64,000 nucleotides of DNA, from contig OZ220688.1 of the NCBI GenBank assembly GCA_965116445.1, forward strand, positions 1,736,001-1,800,000, written 5' to 3'. The DNA comes from Multivorans sp965116445. GTDB lineage: Bacteria > Acidobacteriota > Thermoanaerobaculia > Multivoradales > Multivoraceae. How positions within the stretch are numbered: the first letter of the stretch is position 1; each line of letters begins with the position of its first letter. Positions 1 to 9,056 of the stretch are shown here, one piece after another. Made by a program: the position numbers and the translations under genes. Below the pieces are notes generated by a model. It was not told the DNA's origin and did no database searches. It worked only from the letters and a program-made list of their open reading frames with translations.

Positions 1-1574
1 GGCGGCAGCACGACAACCTGGGGCTGAGCTGCAATGGCCTCGCGGTGCTCTCCCAACGGTATGTAGTCGGCGCTTCCGGCCGTCTTGTCACCGGTCATCA
101 GCGGCGCGAAGGCCGCGTTGACCACCCGCTGAATGGGCGCCGCGGAACGGAAGCTGGTCGCAAGCTGCAGGACCACGACGCCGCGTTCCGCGAGTCTTCC
201 CTTGACCTCCTGATAGAGCACGACATCCGCGCGGCGGAAGCGATAGATCGACTGCTTCGGATCGCCGACCAGGAAGAGCTTGCCCGGAGCCGGCGTCACC
301 CGCCGCCAATCGTCCTGGTCAGGGTCGTCGGCCGCCAGCAGGAGCAGAATCTCCGCTTGCAGAGGGTCCGTATCCTGGAACTCGTCGACGAACAGGTGGG
401 TGTAGCGTGCCTGCAGATGGCGCCGCACGTCCCGGTCGCGCCGCAGAAGGTCGCGAGCCTTGATCAGCAGGTCGTGGAAGTCGAGCTTCCCGAGCAGGGT
501 CTTCGCTTCCTCGTAGCGCTCGACGGCGCCCGACAGTTCGTCCTTCAGGAGCGCCGCCAGGTCGGCGTTCGCGTCGCGCTCGAACTCGCGCAGGCGATCC
601 GCCAGCCGGCGCCAGAGTTCAAAGACCTGGTCGCGCCCCACGCCTTCCGCGAAGCCGCCCCGTCCCTTGCGCGGACTCCGGAAGCCGCTCAGGTCGCGCA
701 GCAACAGGGCCAGCCGCGCTTCCAACTGGTCATCGAACGCCTCCCGATCGCCGTCCGGGTCCCCGGTGTCCGACCCGGTTGGCACACCACCGAGTTGCCT
801 GCTGCGGACGATCCAGTTCGACAGTTCGACCACGGGCGCCAGACCCCGTCGCAGCAGGTCACTCTTCCGGCCGTGCTGAACCAGCGCGGCCAGCCGCTCG
901 ACACGGTCGGAGAGCTCGTCAAGCGCCGCCTCCCGATCGAAGTCCGGGCGCCGCCAGCCCGCAGCGAAGTCACGCCAGTCGACGAGGCGCCAGGCGGCCT
1001 CACGCAGCCGGTCGAGCGCCGACTGATTCGGCGACCATCGTCCGACCACAAGACGCGCCAGTTCCCGTCGCAGTCCCGGCCGCATCGCCTCGAGCTGCTC
1101 CTCGATCCAGCGCCGGAAGCTGCGGGTGAACAGGCGAGGCGCCTCGTCCTCCGCCAGTTCGCCAAACCCCGGATCGACTCCCGCTTCCACCGGCCGCTCG
1201 CGCAGGATGTCGGCGCACAGGGAGTGGATGGTGCCGATCGCCGCCTGCTCCAGCCGCGAAATCGCGTTCTCCAGCCGTTCCTGCCGGTCGACCGTGGCGC
1301 CGGTGCTTCGCAGCTCGAGCAGACGCGCATCGAGGGCCTGCCGCAGCCGCAGCTTGAGTTCGCCCGCCGCCTTGCGGGTGAACGTCACCGCCGCCAGCCC
1401 GTCGACCGTGCCGCGGCCCTCCTCCAGGATCGCCACCAGGCGCTCCACGAGCACGGTCGTCTTGCCGGTGCCGGCAGCCGCCTCGACCAACTGGCTCTCG
1501 TCGAGCGCTTCGCGGATCCGCGCGCGGGCGGCTTCGTCGGCCAGCGGCGTCCGCCGCACATCGGCAGCGCTCAT
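1..1574 (-). CDS. UvrD/AddA-like ATP-dependent helicase, N-terminal part (cut by window edge)
   Basis: The gene runs off the left end of the window, leaving about 524 N-terminal residues. Superfamily 1 helicase motifs are in order: Walker A AAAGTGKTT at residues 32-40, a motif II region reading VDEFQDTDP near residue 395, and motif III-type VGDPKQSIYRFR near residue 433, followed by an SFRS motif. This is the RecB/AddA type of DNA-end resection helicase used in double-strand break repair. The ATG at 1574 overlaps the stop of the upstream nuclease gene as ATGA, which implies translational coupling and the addB-addA order known from other bacteria. Whether it carries its own C-terminal nuclease domain cannot be seen. 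Family is confident; the AddA assignment is inferred from the partner. Confidence 0.9.
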   Translation of the reverse strand, partial: MSAADVRRTPLADEAARARIREALDESQLVEAAAGTGKTTVLVERLVAILEEGRGTVDGLAAVTFTRKAAGELKLRLRQALDARLLELRSTGATVDRQERLENAISRLEQAAIGTIHSLCADILRERPVEAGVDPGFGELAEDEAPRLFTRSFRRWIEEQLEAMRPGLRRELARLVVGRWSPNQSALDRLREAAWRLVDWRDFAAGWRRPDFDREAALDELSDRVERLAALVQHGRKSDLLRRGLAPVVELSNWIVRSRQLGGVPTGSDTGDPDGDREAFDDQLEARLALLLRDLSGFRSPRKGRGGFAEGVGRDQVFELWRRLADRLREFERDANADLAALLKDELSGAVERYEEAKTLLGKLDFHDLLIKARDLLRRDRDVRRHLQARYTHLFVDEFQDTDPLQAEILLLLAADDPDQDDWRRVTPAPGKLFLVGDPKQSIYRFRRADVVLYQEVKGRLAERGVVVLQLATSFRSAAPIQRVVNAAFAPLMTGDKTAGSADYIPLGEHREAIAAQPQVVVLP

Positions 1575-4500
1575 CGTTCGCTCCGCAGCGCGTTCAGTTC
1601 TTCGAGCCGGGTCCGGTCCTTGCGCTTGACCCGCAGCTCCTCGTACGGACCGCACACCCGCCGATAGTCGCAGTAGCGGCATGCGTCCTTCGCGGGCGCC
1701 GCGGGCAGGAAGCCTGACTCCAGCGCTTCGTCCACCTTCTGCAGCAACCGGCGCGCGGCGCCGCGGCTCCGTTCGTCGAGCGGCACGGAGACGGTGCTGT
1801 AGTCGCCACGTTGAGTGCAGTAGAAGAGCCGGCCCGAAACGACTTCCCGCTCGAGCACACGCTCCGCGGCCAGGCTGTAGAGAACCGGCTGCAGAACCTT
1901 GCCGCCGCCGATCACGAGACCGCCGCCCGCGTGGACCGCGCGTCCCGTCTTGTGGTCCGTCACCCGGAGCCGGCCGTTCACGTCCTCCTCGACGAGGTCG
2001 ATCGATCCGCGCAATCGCGCAATGTCGAGCACTTCCGCCGGCTCCCGGCAACTGTGCGGATCCCGGTCCCCCGAGCGTCTCAAGCCGAAGGAAAGTTCGG
2101 CATGGATCGGCTTCCACTGGCCACCCTCATCCGCCACCTGTCGCAACCAGCCCCGAAGGTCGGCCCTCAGTCCGTCGAACTCTGCCTTCCACACCCGTTC
2201 GATCGGCGGCGCGAGTTGCTCGCGGTAATCGCGCTCGCTCGAGGCCAGCACCTTGTCGAGCCGCTCGAAGACCGCCTCCAGGTTGTCCGCCGCGACCGGC
2301 AGGAGGTCGGCCTCCTTCAGCGCGCCGAACAGGCGGAACTGGATTTCATGGAAAATGCTGCCGCGGGTCATCGGGTCCAACTGCTCCAGTTGGACGAGTT
2401 CGTTTCGCGGGTACAGGCGCAGCACGGCCTGCAGGAAGAACCGGTAGGGACAGGCGGCATAGTGCTGAAGCGCCGTCGGCGAGTAGGAGCGGGCACCGGT
2501 GCGCTGGGCGACCAACGCCTCGAGAGCCTCGGGACTCGCGTCCACGAGACCGTCGACCGGAAACCAGGGCCGCCGCCACCGACGACCGCGCGCCTCGAGC
2601 GCCCGCTTCAGGTGCTCGTTCGACTCGAGGAGGAAGCGTGCCCGGCCGCGGCGCTGCGCGACCGGAGCTCCAGCGCCGAGGTACGGCCGCAGAAGAGCCA
2701 GGTCGAACTCGGACTCGTCGACCGCGTCCTCGGGCTCTTCGGGCGCCGGCCAGCCAACGACCGCCGCACCGCCCGCCTCCGCCCGGCGGCCGAGCTCATC
2801 CAGGTCCGGCAACCTTCCCTCGGCGCCGCGGAGCACGTCGAGCGCGTACAGCGACGGCACGCGGGCACGCCCCTGCACCAGGTCGACCCGAGGATAGGAC
2901 ACGACCAGCCGACGACTCGCCGCGCCAATCGCGAGACGGAGCAGCAGTTGCTCTCTCCACGTGCGCCGCTCGTTTCCGGCCAACAGGTAGCCGGCGTGCC
3001 GGAGCGCTTCGCGGCGCTCGTCGAGCAGCAGCGGATCTTCGCCCGCGCGCCGTGGGAACACCCCCTCCGCCAGACCCGGAACGAACACCAGATCGAAGCT
3101 CCGCCCCGCCGCTTCCTCGACGCCGCCCACGAAAACGCGGCCGAATCGCCGCTTCGGCGGCTGATGGCGGCTGAAACGCAGACGCTCAGCGAGGATCCGC
3201 TCCACCTCGGCGAGTCCGACCTCGTCGACCTGCGACAGGGGTCTGAGCTCGGCCAACACTTCGAGCACGCTCTCCGGGCGCCGCAGCGCCATCGTCGCGA
3301 GTTCGCCCAGGCGTTCGAGCCACAGGGCCCAGTCGGCCCGCTCCGGCAGCTCGTCCAGGAACCGGATCAGGGGCAGCGCGAAGGCCTGGAGCGTCTCCAG
3401 GCGGTCGATCTGACGCTCCAGGTAGGACCGGTGTCCGTCGTCCTCATCTCCCGCCTCACGCAACCGCAACCGGAACTCCGCGTCCAGACCCGCGAGACGC
3501 TCCCTCCAGCGCTCGGCGCCGCCGACCACGGCGGCATCGACCAGGAGGCGCTCCCACTGGGCGGGGACGCGGAGCGCGCCGGCCGGAGCGGCTTCTTCCC
3601 CGGCGCCGGCGTCGGCCTCGGCAGGCCGTGCGCCGCCGGCGCCGGAGTCCCCGCGATCTTCGGCGCCGGCGCCATCTTCGGATCCGGAAGGCTCGTCGAA
3701 TGACTTGAGCACGAGTTGCTCGCCGGCCGGCTCGACCCACGGCACCTCGCGCCGCGGCGGCGCGCCGCCGGCAGCCGGCTCCGGAGTCTGCCCCAGGGAG
3801 AGGTACTCGGCGAAGCGAGTCGCGGACAGTCTCTCCCCCGCGCACGCAAGAAGCGACAGAAACGCTCGCCCGGCGGGATTCGGGCGCAGGGTTCCGTGCG
3901 TGATGTAGGCCGGAATGCCGGCGCGGCCGAGCGCGTCCTCGACCAGAGGCAGGTACGCGGCCGGCTGACGCACCAGGATCGCGATGCGGTCGAAGGGGAG
4001 GCCCGCGGCGGCGGCGCGGTGGATGCGCCGGGCGATCTCGACGCACTCCTGCCCCTCGCCGGCGGCCGAGAACAGGTCGACGGACTCGTCGGCGGGCACG
4101 GCCCCGTCACTTGCCGGAGAGACCTCCGCGCCCGTCTCGAAGACGAAGCGCTGCACTCGATCCAGCCCTGGTCCGGCCGCAGGCCCACGGTCAACTGACT
4201 CCGCCCGGTCGAGGTCGATCACCGTCCCATTGTCGAGCACCGAACCGAGCCATTCGAGGGCCTCGTCGTCCCCGGCGGCCACGGTCGCGAGCACTTCCCG
4301 GCTTCGTTCGGCCAACTTCCGCAGCAGTTCGGCCTGACTGGCGCTTCGAAGCGGCAGGTCGAGCCACAGCGAGGCCGGCGGAACGGTGACATCAGACTTC
4401 GCGACAGCGATGCCGGCGAATCGCAGTACGGCCGTTCGATCCGCGAGACCGAAGCGGTCCATCTCCTCGTCGAAGCGACGGAGCAAGAGGTCCAGGTCAC

Positions 4501-4939
4501 GCGTTCGTTCGTCGACCTGCAGTTCGGTGGGCGGAACGCCTGCCGCTCGCAGCTCGCCGACCGTCGCGGCCAGGGAGCGCGCGAAACCGGGCATCCCCGC
4601 CACCGGCGACAACCGCTCCAGCTCCCCTGCCGTCTGTGCCATGCGGGCCACACGGGCGGCCATAGCCTCGGTTCCGAGCGCCGTGACCGGGTTCAGGTCA
4701 CGGGCAGCCAGTTCGAGCGCCGCGGTCTGGAGCGCCCACTGGTCCAGCGAGGCGCGGTGGACCCCAAGAACTCCGTGGCCGTTCGCGGACAGGCCGCGAA
4801 CCAGATCGTCGGCGGCACCCCGGGACGCCGCCAGCAGCAACGTCTCCCCGTCATCGCGGCCGCGGTCTCGCAGCCAGTCGCCGGCGGCCGCAAGCCGGCG
4901 CGATGCCGAGCACGAGACGAAGATCGAAGCGCGAGCCAG
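1571..4939 (-). CDS. AddB-like PD-(D/E)XK nuclease with Fe-S cluster motif
   Basis: About 1,120-residue partner of the downstream helicase. The C-terminal third has the Fe-S nuclease pattern of AddB and Cas4: a first cysteine in YAACPYRFF, a nuclease core with IDLVEEDVNG and DHKTGRA, and a closing C-x2-C-x5-C (CRYCDYRRVC). The middle resembles an inactivated UvrD-like helicase fold, as in AddB. The N-terminus reads ASIFVSCSASRRLAAAG. No ATG, GTG or TTG sits just before it. I propose the CTG at 4939, eight bases after a GGAG that overlaps the stop of the upstream gene. An upstream start at 5218 would add about 93 low-complexity Arg/Pro/Gly residues antiparallel to nothing conserved, and I think it unlikely. 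The function is inferred to be DNA end processing with the helicase. Confidence 0.82.
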   Translation of the reverse strand: MARASIFVSCSASRRLAAAGDWLRDRGRDDGETLLLAASRGAADDLVRGLSANGHGVLGVHRASLDQWALQTAALELAARDLNPVTALGTEAMAARVARMAQTAGELERLSPVAGMPGFARSLAATVGELRAAGVPPTELQVDERTRDLDLLLRRFDEEMDRFGLADRTAVLRFAGIAVAKSDVTVPPASLWLDLPLRSASQAELLRKLAERSREVLATVAAGDDEALEWLGSVLDNGTVIDLDRAESVDRGPAAGPGLDRVQRFVFETGAEVSPASDGAVPADESVDLFSAAGEGQECVEIARRIHRAAAAGLPFDRIAILVRQPAAYLPLVEDALGRAGIPAYITHGTLRPNPAGRAFLSLLACAGERLSATRFAEYLSLGQTPEPAAGGAPPRREVPWVEPAGEQLVLKSFDEPSGSEDGAGAEDRGDSGAGGARPAEADAGAGEEAAPAGALRVPAQWERLLVDAAVVGGAERWRERLAGLDAEFRLRLREAGDEDDGHRSYLERQIDRLETLQAFALPLIRFLDELPERADWALWLERLGELATMALRRPESVLEVLAELRPLSQVDEVGLAEVERILAERLRFSRHQPPKRRFGRVFVGGVEEAAGRSFDLVFVPGLAEGVFPRRAGEDPLLLDERREALRHAGYLLAGNERRTWREQLLLRLAIGAASRRLVVSYPRVDLVQGRARVPSLYALDVLRGAEGRLPDLDELGRRAEAGGAAVVGWPAPEEPEDAVDESEFDLALLRPYLGAGAPVAQRRGRARFLLESNEHLKRALEARGRRWRRPWFPVDGLVDASPEALEALVAQRTGARSYSPTALQHYAACPYRFFLQAVLRLYPRNELVQLEQLDPMTRGSIFHEIQFRLFGALKEADLLPVAADNLEAVFERLDKVLASSERDYREQLAPPIERVWKAEFDGLRADLRGWLRQVADEGGQWKPIHAELSFGLRRSGDRDPHSCREPAEVLDIARLRGSIDLVEEDVNGRLRVTDHKTGRAVHAGGGLVIGGGKVLQPVLYSLAAERVLEREVVSGRLFYCTQRGDYSTVSVPLDERSRGAARRLLQKVDEALESGFLPAAPAKDACRYCDYRRVCGPYEELRVKRKDRTRLEELNALRSER

Positions 4940-4944
4940 CGGCG

Positions 4945-6441
4945 TTACTCCGGCGGCGGAATGAGTTCCAGCGCGGCCAGGCGACCCCGGCCACGCACAT
5001 ACAGCATGCCGTGAGCCAGCACCGGCGCCGCCCAGGCCGGGTAGCGCAGCAGGTCCACAGTCCGGCCGTCGACTTCGGCCGCAAGACGCAGGTGCGCAAC
5101 CTGCTGGTAGCTCTCCGGGGTCGAGCGAACGAGGAGCAGATCGCCGACCTCGCTCTGCACGACGAAGTGGCCGTCGACGTAGAGCAACTGGCTGCGGGCG
5201 AGGCCTGGCTGGCTCCAAAAGACCTCGCCGGTCTTAAGGTCGACCGCCCGAAGTTCCGCGTTCGGCGACTTCTCGCCGCTCGACACGTAGACGACACCCT
5301 CGTGGTGAACGGGCGTGTTCCAGTGAGCGGCGATCGCCTGGTTGCGAGCACCGTCCTGCCAGACCGGCCGGAATCCGCCGCGATCGTCCTCCGGGGCGAC
5401 TTCCGGGGCGACTTCGTACTCGAGCAGAACGGCGCCCTTCTCGTAGGACTCGGTGAGCAGGACCTGGGTACCGACGACGACCGGATTCGCCGCGTTCACG
5501 CTGGTCAGCCGACGCGCCCGCCAGCCGAAGCTGCCGAGCTCCCGGCCGTCCTTCGGGTCGAAGAGGATGAGCCTGGAGCGAGCGAAGTGGAAGCCCCGGC
5601 GCCCGCCGGCGAAGTCGACCACCACCGGGCTCGCGTAGCTGGCCAGGTCGTCGCCGAGCCGGTAGCGCTCCTTGCCCGTCCGCTTGTCGAAGGCGACCAG
5701 GGCCGTGCCGTTCGGCTCGGTCCGGCCGCTGTGAATGTTCTGCGCGCCCGGAGGACTGCCGCCGACCGCGACGATCAGCAGGTCGTCCTCGACCCACGGC
5801 GCGCTGGCCACGCCGAAGAAGTTCTGCTGGACGCCGTACTCCGCGTTCACGTCGCGCTCCCAGAGCACCTCGCCGTCCAGCACGCGGTGGCAGCGGAGCA
5901 TGCCGTCGGCGCCCAGCGCATAGACGCGGGCGCCATCGATGAGGGGCGCCGCGCGCGGGCCGCCGTCGTAGCCGTAGTAGTCCTCGTAGTCCGTCCGGTA
6001 CGCGGAGCGCCAGAGCTCCTCGCCGGTCTCGGAATGGACCGCGACCAGCCGCGCCTGGTCGCGGACGCGCGTGAAGTAGAAGAGCCGGCCTCGGGCGACC
6101 GAAGGCGCGGCGTACCCCTCGCCCAGTTCGACGTGCCAGGCGAGCGGCGGCGGATCGGAGTCCCAGTCCCTGCGGATGCCGGTCTCGGGCGACTTCGAAT
6201 CGCGGTTCGGTCCGAGGAAGCCCGGCCAGTCGATGCCGTCCGTGCGCGTGCGGAGGTCCGGCGGCAACGCGTCTTCGCTACCAGCGACGGCCGGGGCCGC
6301 CAAAGCCAGGAGAATCGAGCCGATCGCCAGCCGCCGGGCGACGAAGGAGGGGCCAACCGCCAACCGCTTTCCAAGCCCGTCACCCGGCCCGCGGATCGCA
6401 CGGCGGCAGCCTGCCCTCATTCGGTCACCGCTGACGGTCAC
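4945..6441 (-). CDS. secreted PQQ-like beta-propeller repeat protein
   Basis: 498 residues. A basic N-terminus is followed by a hydrophobic stretch ending ALAAPAVAG, a probable Sec signal peptide. The mature part opens with DWPGFLGPNRD, characteristic of secreted PQQ-like propeller proteins of Acidobacteriota and Planctomycetes. Several outer-strand repeats follow the pattern A-x-D-x-x-T-G-x-x-x-W (for example VHSETGEELWRS, FDKRTGKERY, VDLKTGEVFWS). These proteins are periplasmic or extracellular, and substrate or cofactor cannot be assigned. The 3' end lies 5 bases before the proposed start of the nuclease gene, and the 5' end is 6 bases from the cupin gene, so the four genes may be cotranscribed. 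No functional link among them is obvious. Confidence 0.88.
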   Translation of the reverse strand: MTVSGDRMRAGCRRAIRGPGDGLGKRLAVGPSFVARRLAIGSILLALAAPAVAGSEDALPPDLRTRTDGIDWPGFLGPNRDSKSPETGIRRDWDSDPPPLAWHVELGEGYAAPSVARGRLFYFTRVRDQARLVAVHSETGEELWRSAYRTDYEDYYGYDGGPRAAPLIDGARVYALGADGMLRCHRVLDGEVLWERDVNAEYGVQQNFFGVASAPWVEDDLLIVAVGGSPPGAQNIHSGRTEPNGTALVAFDKRTGKERYRLGDDLASYASPVVVDFAGGRRGFHFARSRLILFDPKDGRELGSFGWRARRLTSVNAANPVVVGTQVLLTESYEKGAVLLEYEVAPEVAPEDDRGGFRPVWQDGARNQAIAAHWNTPVHHEGVVYVSSGEKSPNAELRAVDLKTGEVFWSQPGLARSQLLYVDGHFVVQSEVGDLLLVRSTPESYQQVAHLRLAAEVDGRTVDLLRYPAWAAPVLAHGMLYVRGRGRLAALELIPPPE

Positions 6442-6447
6442 CCGTCC

Positions 6448-6837
6448 TCAGACCAGGTCGATCCGGTCCGGCCGGTTCGGCACCAGGCAGAGGAACTCGA
6501 ACGGCGCCTCGATCACTTCGTACGAGTGCGGCAAGCCGGCGGGGATCAGCAGCACGTCGTCGGCGCCGACCTCGACCGTCTTCTGGCCCAGCACGATCCG
6601 CGCCCGGCCCTGAAGCACGTACTGCTCGTGCTCGACCTGGTTCGTGTGGAGCGGCATGCCGCCGCCGTCCTCCATCCGGAACCGCCGCATCGCGAAGTGG
6701 GGCGCATCGTCGTCGACGCCGAGCAGCACCTGGGTCGTCGTCGCGGTGCCGAGTTCGACCTGGTTCGCGGGCGCGTCGCCGGCGCGGCGGACGACGGCGC
6801 CGGACTTTGTCGAGGACGCGCCGCTGTCCATGACCAC
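6448..6837 (-). CDS. single-domain cupin protein
   Basis: 129 residues forming one cupin barrel. Cupin motif 1 is visible around HTNQVEHEQYVLQG (metal-ligand His, His and Glu) and motif 2 around LLIPAGLPHSYEV (third His). No other domain is present. Such small cupins are often sugar or hydroxy-acid binding proteins or dioxygenases; the sequence gives no substrate. It is the first gene of the minus-strand cluster that continues into the PQQ-like and AddAB-like genes, six bases upstream of the PQQ-like gene. Two possible ATG codons (6837 and 6831) lie close together. Confidence 0.85.
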   Translation of the reverse strand: MVMDSGASSTKSGAVVRRAGDAPANQVELGTATTTQVLLGVDDDAPHFAMRRFRMEDGGGMPLHTNQVEHEQYVLQGRARIVLGQKTVEVGADDVLLIPAGLPHSYEVIEAPFEFLCLVPNRPDRIDLV

Positions 6838-7263
6838 ACTCTACAGCGAGCGACGATCCGCACCAACGCCGACCTGTCCGGCAAGCCGCCGGTGTACGCC
6901 GCGAAGTACAGGCGGATGGCGGACCTGGTCGACGACCGCCGGCCGAAGCCAGCCGGAAACCGAGCCGGAACTCGCTGGCCGACGTCCTTGGCCAAGCGCG
7001 TCTAAGTGGACCCGATCTGAGGATCCGCTGACCACCAGCGGCGTCTGATCACGGCCATTATGTCAAATTGTCCGGCCCTAGTTGACGCTATCCCTACTTC
7101 CTACCCACCGCCGAAAACCCTAGCGGCATAGGGGTTTCCGGCCCTTCGCCCGTCTCGTCGACGGACTCGGCCCGGTTTACCCTGGCGTACCCGACAATCG
7201 AGGTTGTCGAGACGCCCTGAACGGCCCGATTCCGGCCCGAAAGTGGCGCGCCGTCCCTGCTTT
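6838..7263. other. intergenic region without a convincing gene
   Basis: About 425 bases between the cupin start and the small membrane protein. Part of it (7050-7140) is clearly more AT-rich than its surroundings. An imperfect inverted repeat CCCTA...TAGGG lies at about 7119-7135, inside a palindrome-like stretch flanked by A and T runs. It could act as a weak terminator or part of the cupin promoter region. I see no tRNA, no CRISPR and no supported reading frame. Confidence 0.5.
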
Positions 7264-7545
7264 CTAGTCCTCCTTCGGCGACGTGTTCTTGAAGTATTGC
7301 TTAGCTGTCTCTTCTGCCTGTCGTTTTTCGACGATCATGTCGTGTATGAGAATGGCCCACACTGGTACTTGGATGAGAAACAGGATGAGGTAGATGGTCT
7401 GGAAGAACCCCCAGGGTTTGCCGTGGATGTTGAAGATCCTGTTGAAGGTGTCGAGGAATGCGTCAATCAGACCCACGCGATCCACTAGCACGGCGACGAA
7501 CAGGACGGCAACGATCAAGGGCAGTGCGGCGCGAGTTCGGTTCAT
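7264..7545 (-). CDS. small two-helix membrane protein, unknown function
   Basis: 93 residues, starting at an ATG at 7545. A hydrophobic segment (residues about 8-25) and a second long one (about 47-67, TIYLILFLIQVPVWAILIH) are separated by a short polar loop. The charged C-terminal tail (residues 70-93, rich in K, E and Q) is likely cytoplasmic. I do not recognise the family. Codon composition is less GC-rich than the neighbours, which suggests it is real and possibly acquired. The IS element lies only 10 bases upstream of the start codon, so its natural promoter has probably been displaced. Confidence 0.6.
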   Translation of the reverse strand: MNRTRAALPLIVAVLFVAVLVDRVGLIDAFLDTFNRIFNIHGKPWGFFQTIYLILFLIQVPVWAILIHDMIVEKRQAEETAKQYFKNTSPKED

Positions 7546-7555
7546 GTAGCCAAGC

Positions 7556-7569
7556 CTAGCAGCCCGTGG
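7556..7569 (+). repeat. left terminal inverted repeat of the IS
   Basis: CTAGCAGCCCGTGG, exact inverted match to 9043-9056. Confidence 0.88.
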
Positions 7570-7605
7570 CAGAAGTAGTCGTGCGGTCCGAGCGATGTGG
7601 TTGGT

Positions 7606-8994
7606 TCAGGCTTGAGGTTGGGTAGCGGCGAGGAAGACGAAGTTGAAGTTGGGGCGGCTGGCAGCGCGGTTTTCCCGCCATCGGGCGAGGAACCGGCGGA
7701 AAGCCCGGCCAAGACGCTCCCAAGGCGCCCCGTGTGGGCCGGCCAGGGCGTCGAGGAACGCCGCAGACCGTCCCTGCAAGGCCCGCGGCGTTCCGACTCC
7801 CACGAGCGTACGCATCAGCAGCCCGAGGTTGAAGCCGCAGGCCTGAAGGTAGACCCGCTTGAGCACGTTGCCGCACTCGCGCAGATGCAGCCGTCGCATG
7901 CCGCCGGTCTCGAACTGATGGGCGAAAGGCCGTTCGAGGCGCTCGCCGCGCTGGCGCTGCATCCGCTTGCCTCGATTCCCCCGGATTCGCCGACGGTTCG
8001 CGTACACGATGGCCTGCAGGTCCTTCTTGCCCTTCCAACGACGACGACCACGGTCCGGCTCCGCAATGTAGCTGCGAAGCTCCAACTCGTCGATGGAGGC
8101 GAGAACGGCGTTGCTGTGGTACCCCTTGTCCGCAACGACTTCCTCGATCACCGACGAGTCGCCGACCGCCGACTCGACCTGATCGAAGGTCTCCTCCAGC
8201 GTCGCGAAGAGAGACTCCGTGTCCCCCTTGGCGCCGCCGTGGATGGTCACGCCCAGGATGGTCCCGCACTCCAGGTCCACCGCCTGCTCCGCCTTGTACG
8301 CAAGGTGCGTGCGGCCATCCTTCATCTTCGTTACCTCTGCATCCGGATCGTGCGGATTCTCCCACTCCTTGTTGGACAACTTCTTCTTCCGCTTGCGGTC
8401 GAAGCGCGCCAACTCCGCCTTCGTCGGCGTCGCCACACCCGAGGCCGCCGCCAAGCCCCGAACGAACTCCTCGTACTCCGCGCCCGTGTCACGACGCACG
8501 ATGCTTCGCAGCGCCGCGTTCGCCTCCAGAGTCGTCGCGTCCACCCCCACCGTCTTCCCCGACACCAGACCCGAATCCGCCAGGACGCCAAGAACCCACG
8601 AGAACACCTTCGCGTGAGTCTCCACCGCGATCAGCCGACGAGTACGCGAAATCGTCGAATGATCCGGGGCCGATTCAGTTACACCCAAGTCCAGAAACCG
8701 CCGGATGCTCAGCGAGTCCTGAGCCCGCCACGCGATGCCACGCTCAGAGTCCAAACCCTCGAAGTAGCCCAACAGCAACATCCTGAAGTACCGGCCCGGA
8801 CGCAGACTCGGTCGGCCCATGCGCTCCGCGTAGAACTCCGAACACTCCGACTCCACGAACTCGTCGAAACCCCTCGACTCCAGCAAGCCGTTCAAACGCT
8901 CATAGAACGGGTGACCAGAGCTTCGCGGCAGATCGCCGCCCGACACCCAGAGAGGCTCCTGGCTCCCACCACGACGCTTTTTGCCCATAGCCAT
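7606..8994 (-). CDS. IS1182/IS5-family DDE transposase
   Basis: 462 residues, full length for the family. The N-terminal third (LRPGRYFRMLLLGYFEGLDSE... and a DHSTISRTRRLI segment) matches the DUF772-type domain seen in IS1182 and IS5 transposases. The DDE core follows, with a first Asp in VGVDATTLEAN, a middle Asp in VVADKGYHSN, and a late Glu in the Arg-rich RGERLERPFAHQF segment. It is framed by perfect terminal repeats and has no internal stop, so the element may still be active. Two closely spaced ATG codons (8994, 8988) could serve as the start. Confidence 0.9.
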   Translation of the reverse strand: MAMGKKRRGGSQEPLWVSGGDLPRSSGHPFYERLNGLLESRGFDEFVESECSEFYAERMGRPSLRPGRYFRMLLLGYFEGLDSERGIAWRAQDSLSIRRFLDLGVTESAPDHSTISRTRRLIAVETHAKVFSWVLGVLADSGLVSGKTVGVDATTLEANAALRSIVRRDTGAEYEEFVRGLAAASGVATPTKAELARFDRKRKKKLSNKEWENPHDPDAEVTKMKDGRTHLAYKAEQAVDLECGTILGVTIHGGAKGDTESLFATLEETFDQVESAVGDSSVIEEVVADKGYHSNAVLASIDELELRSYIAEPDRGRRRWKGKKDLQAIVYANRRRIRGNRGKRMQRQRGERLERPFAHQFETGGMRRLHLRECGNVLKRVYLQACGFNLGLLMRTLVGVGTPRALQGRSAAFLDALAGPHGAPWERLGRAFRRFLARWRENRAASRPNFNFVFLAATQPQA

Positions 8995-9042
8995 GACGAC
9001 ATTCTACTGCCCTGGCGAAATGGCCGCCAAGGGCGACTTTCA

Positions 9043-9056
9043 CCACGGGCTGCTAG
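9043..9056 (-). repeat. right terminal inverted repeat of the IS
   Basis: CCACGGGCTGCTAG, exact inverted match to 7556-7569. The CTA at 9053-9055, read on the minus strand, supplies the TAG stop of the adjacent Cys-motif frame. Confidence 0.88.

Larger units (their letters stand above)
7556..9056 (-). mobile_element. IS1182/IS5-like insertion sequence, apparently intact
   Basis: An element of about 1.5 kb with perfect 14-base terminal inverted repeats, CTAGCAGCCCGTGG at 7556-7569 and its complement at 9043-9056. Similarity continues imperfectly inward for about ten more bases. It carries a single full-length transposase. The outermost CTAG at each end is itself palindromic, so it may be a 4-base target duplication rather than part of the repeat; the sequence alone cannot decide. 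The element lies between a small membrane protein and the decaying recombinase island. Confidence 0.85.

Noticed and set aside
45..1667. Long plus-strand reading frame opposite the helicase gene
   Set aside because: It is the antisense of clear helicase motifs; its own protein is Arg/Pro/Gln-rich with no domain, as expected in very GC-rich DNA.
7119..7135. Terminator for the cupin operon
   Set aside because: The inverted repeat is short and imperfect, and it lies upstream of the cupin gene, so it cannot end that operon.
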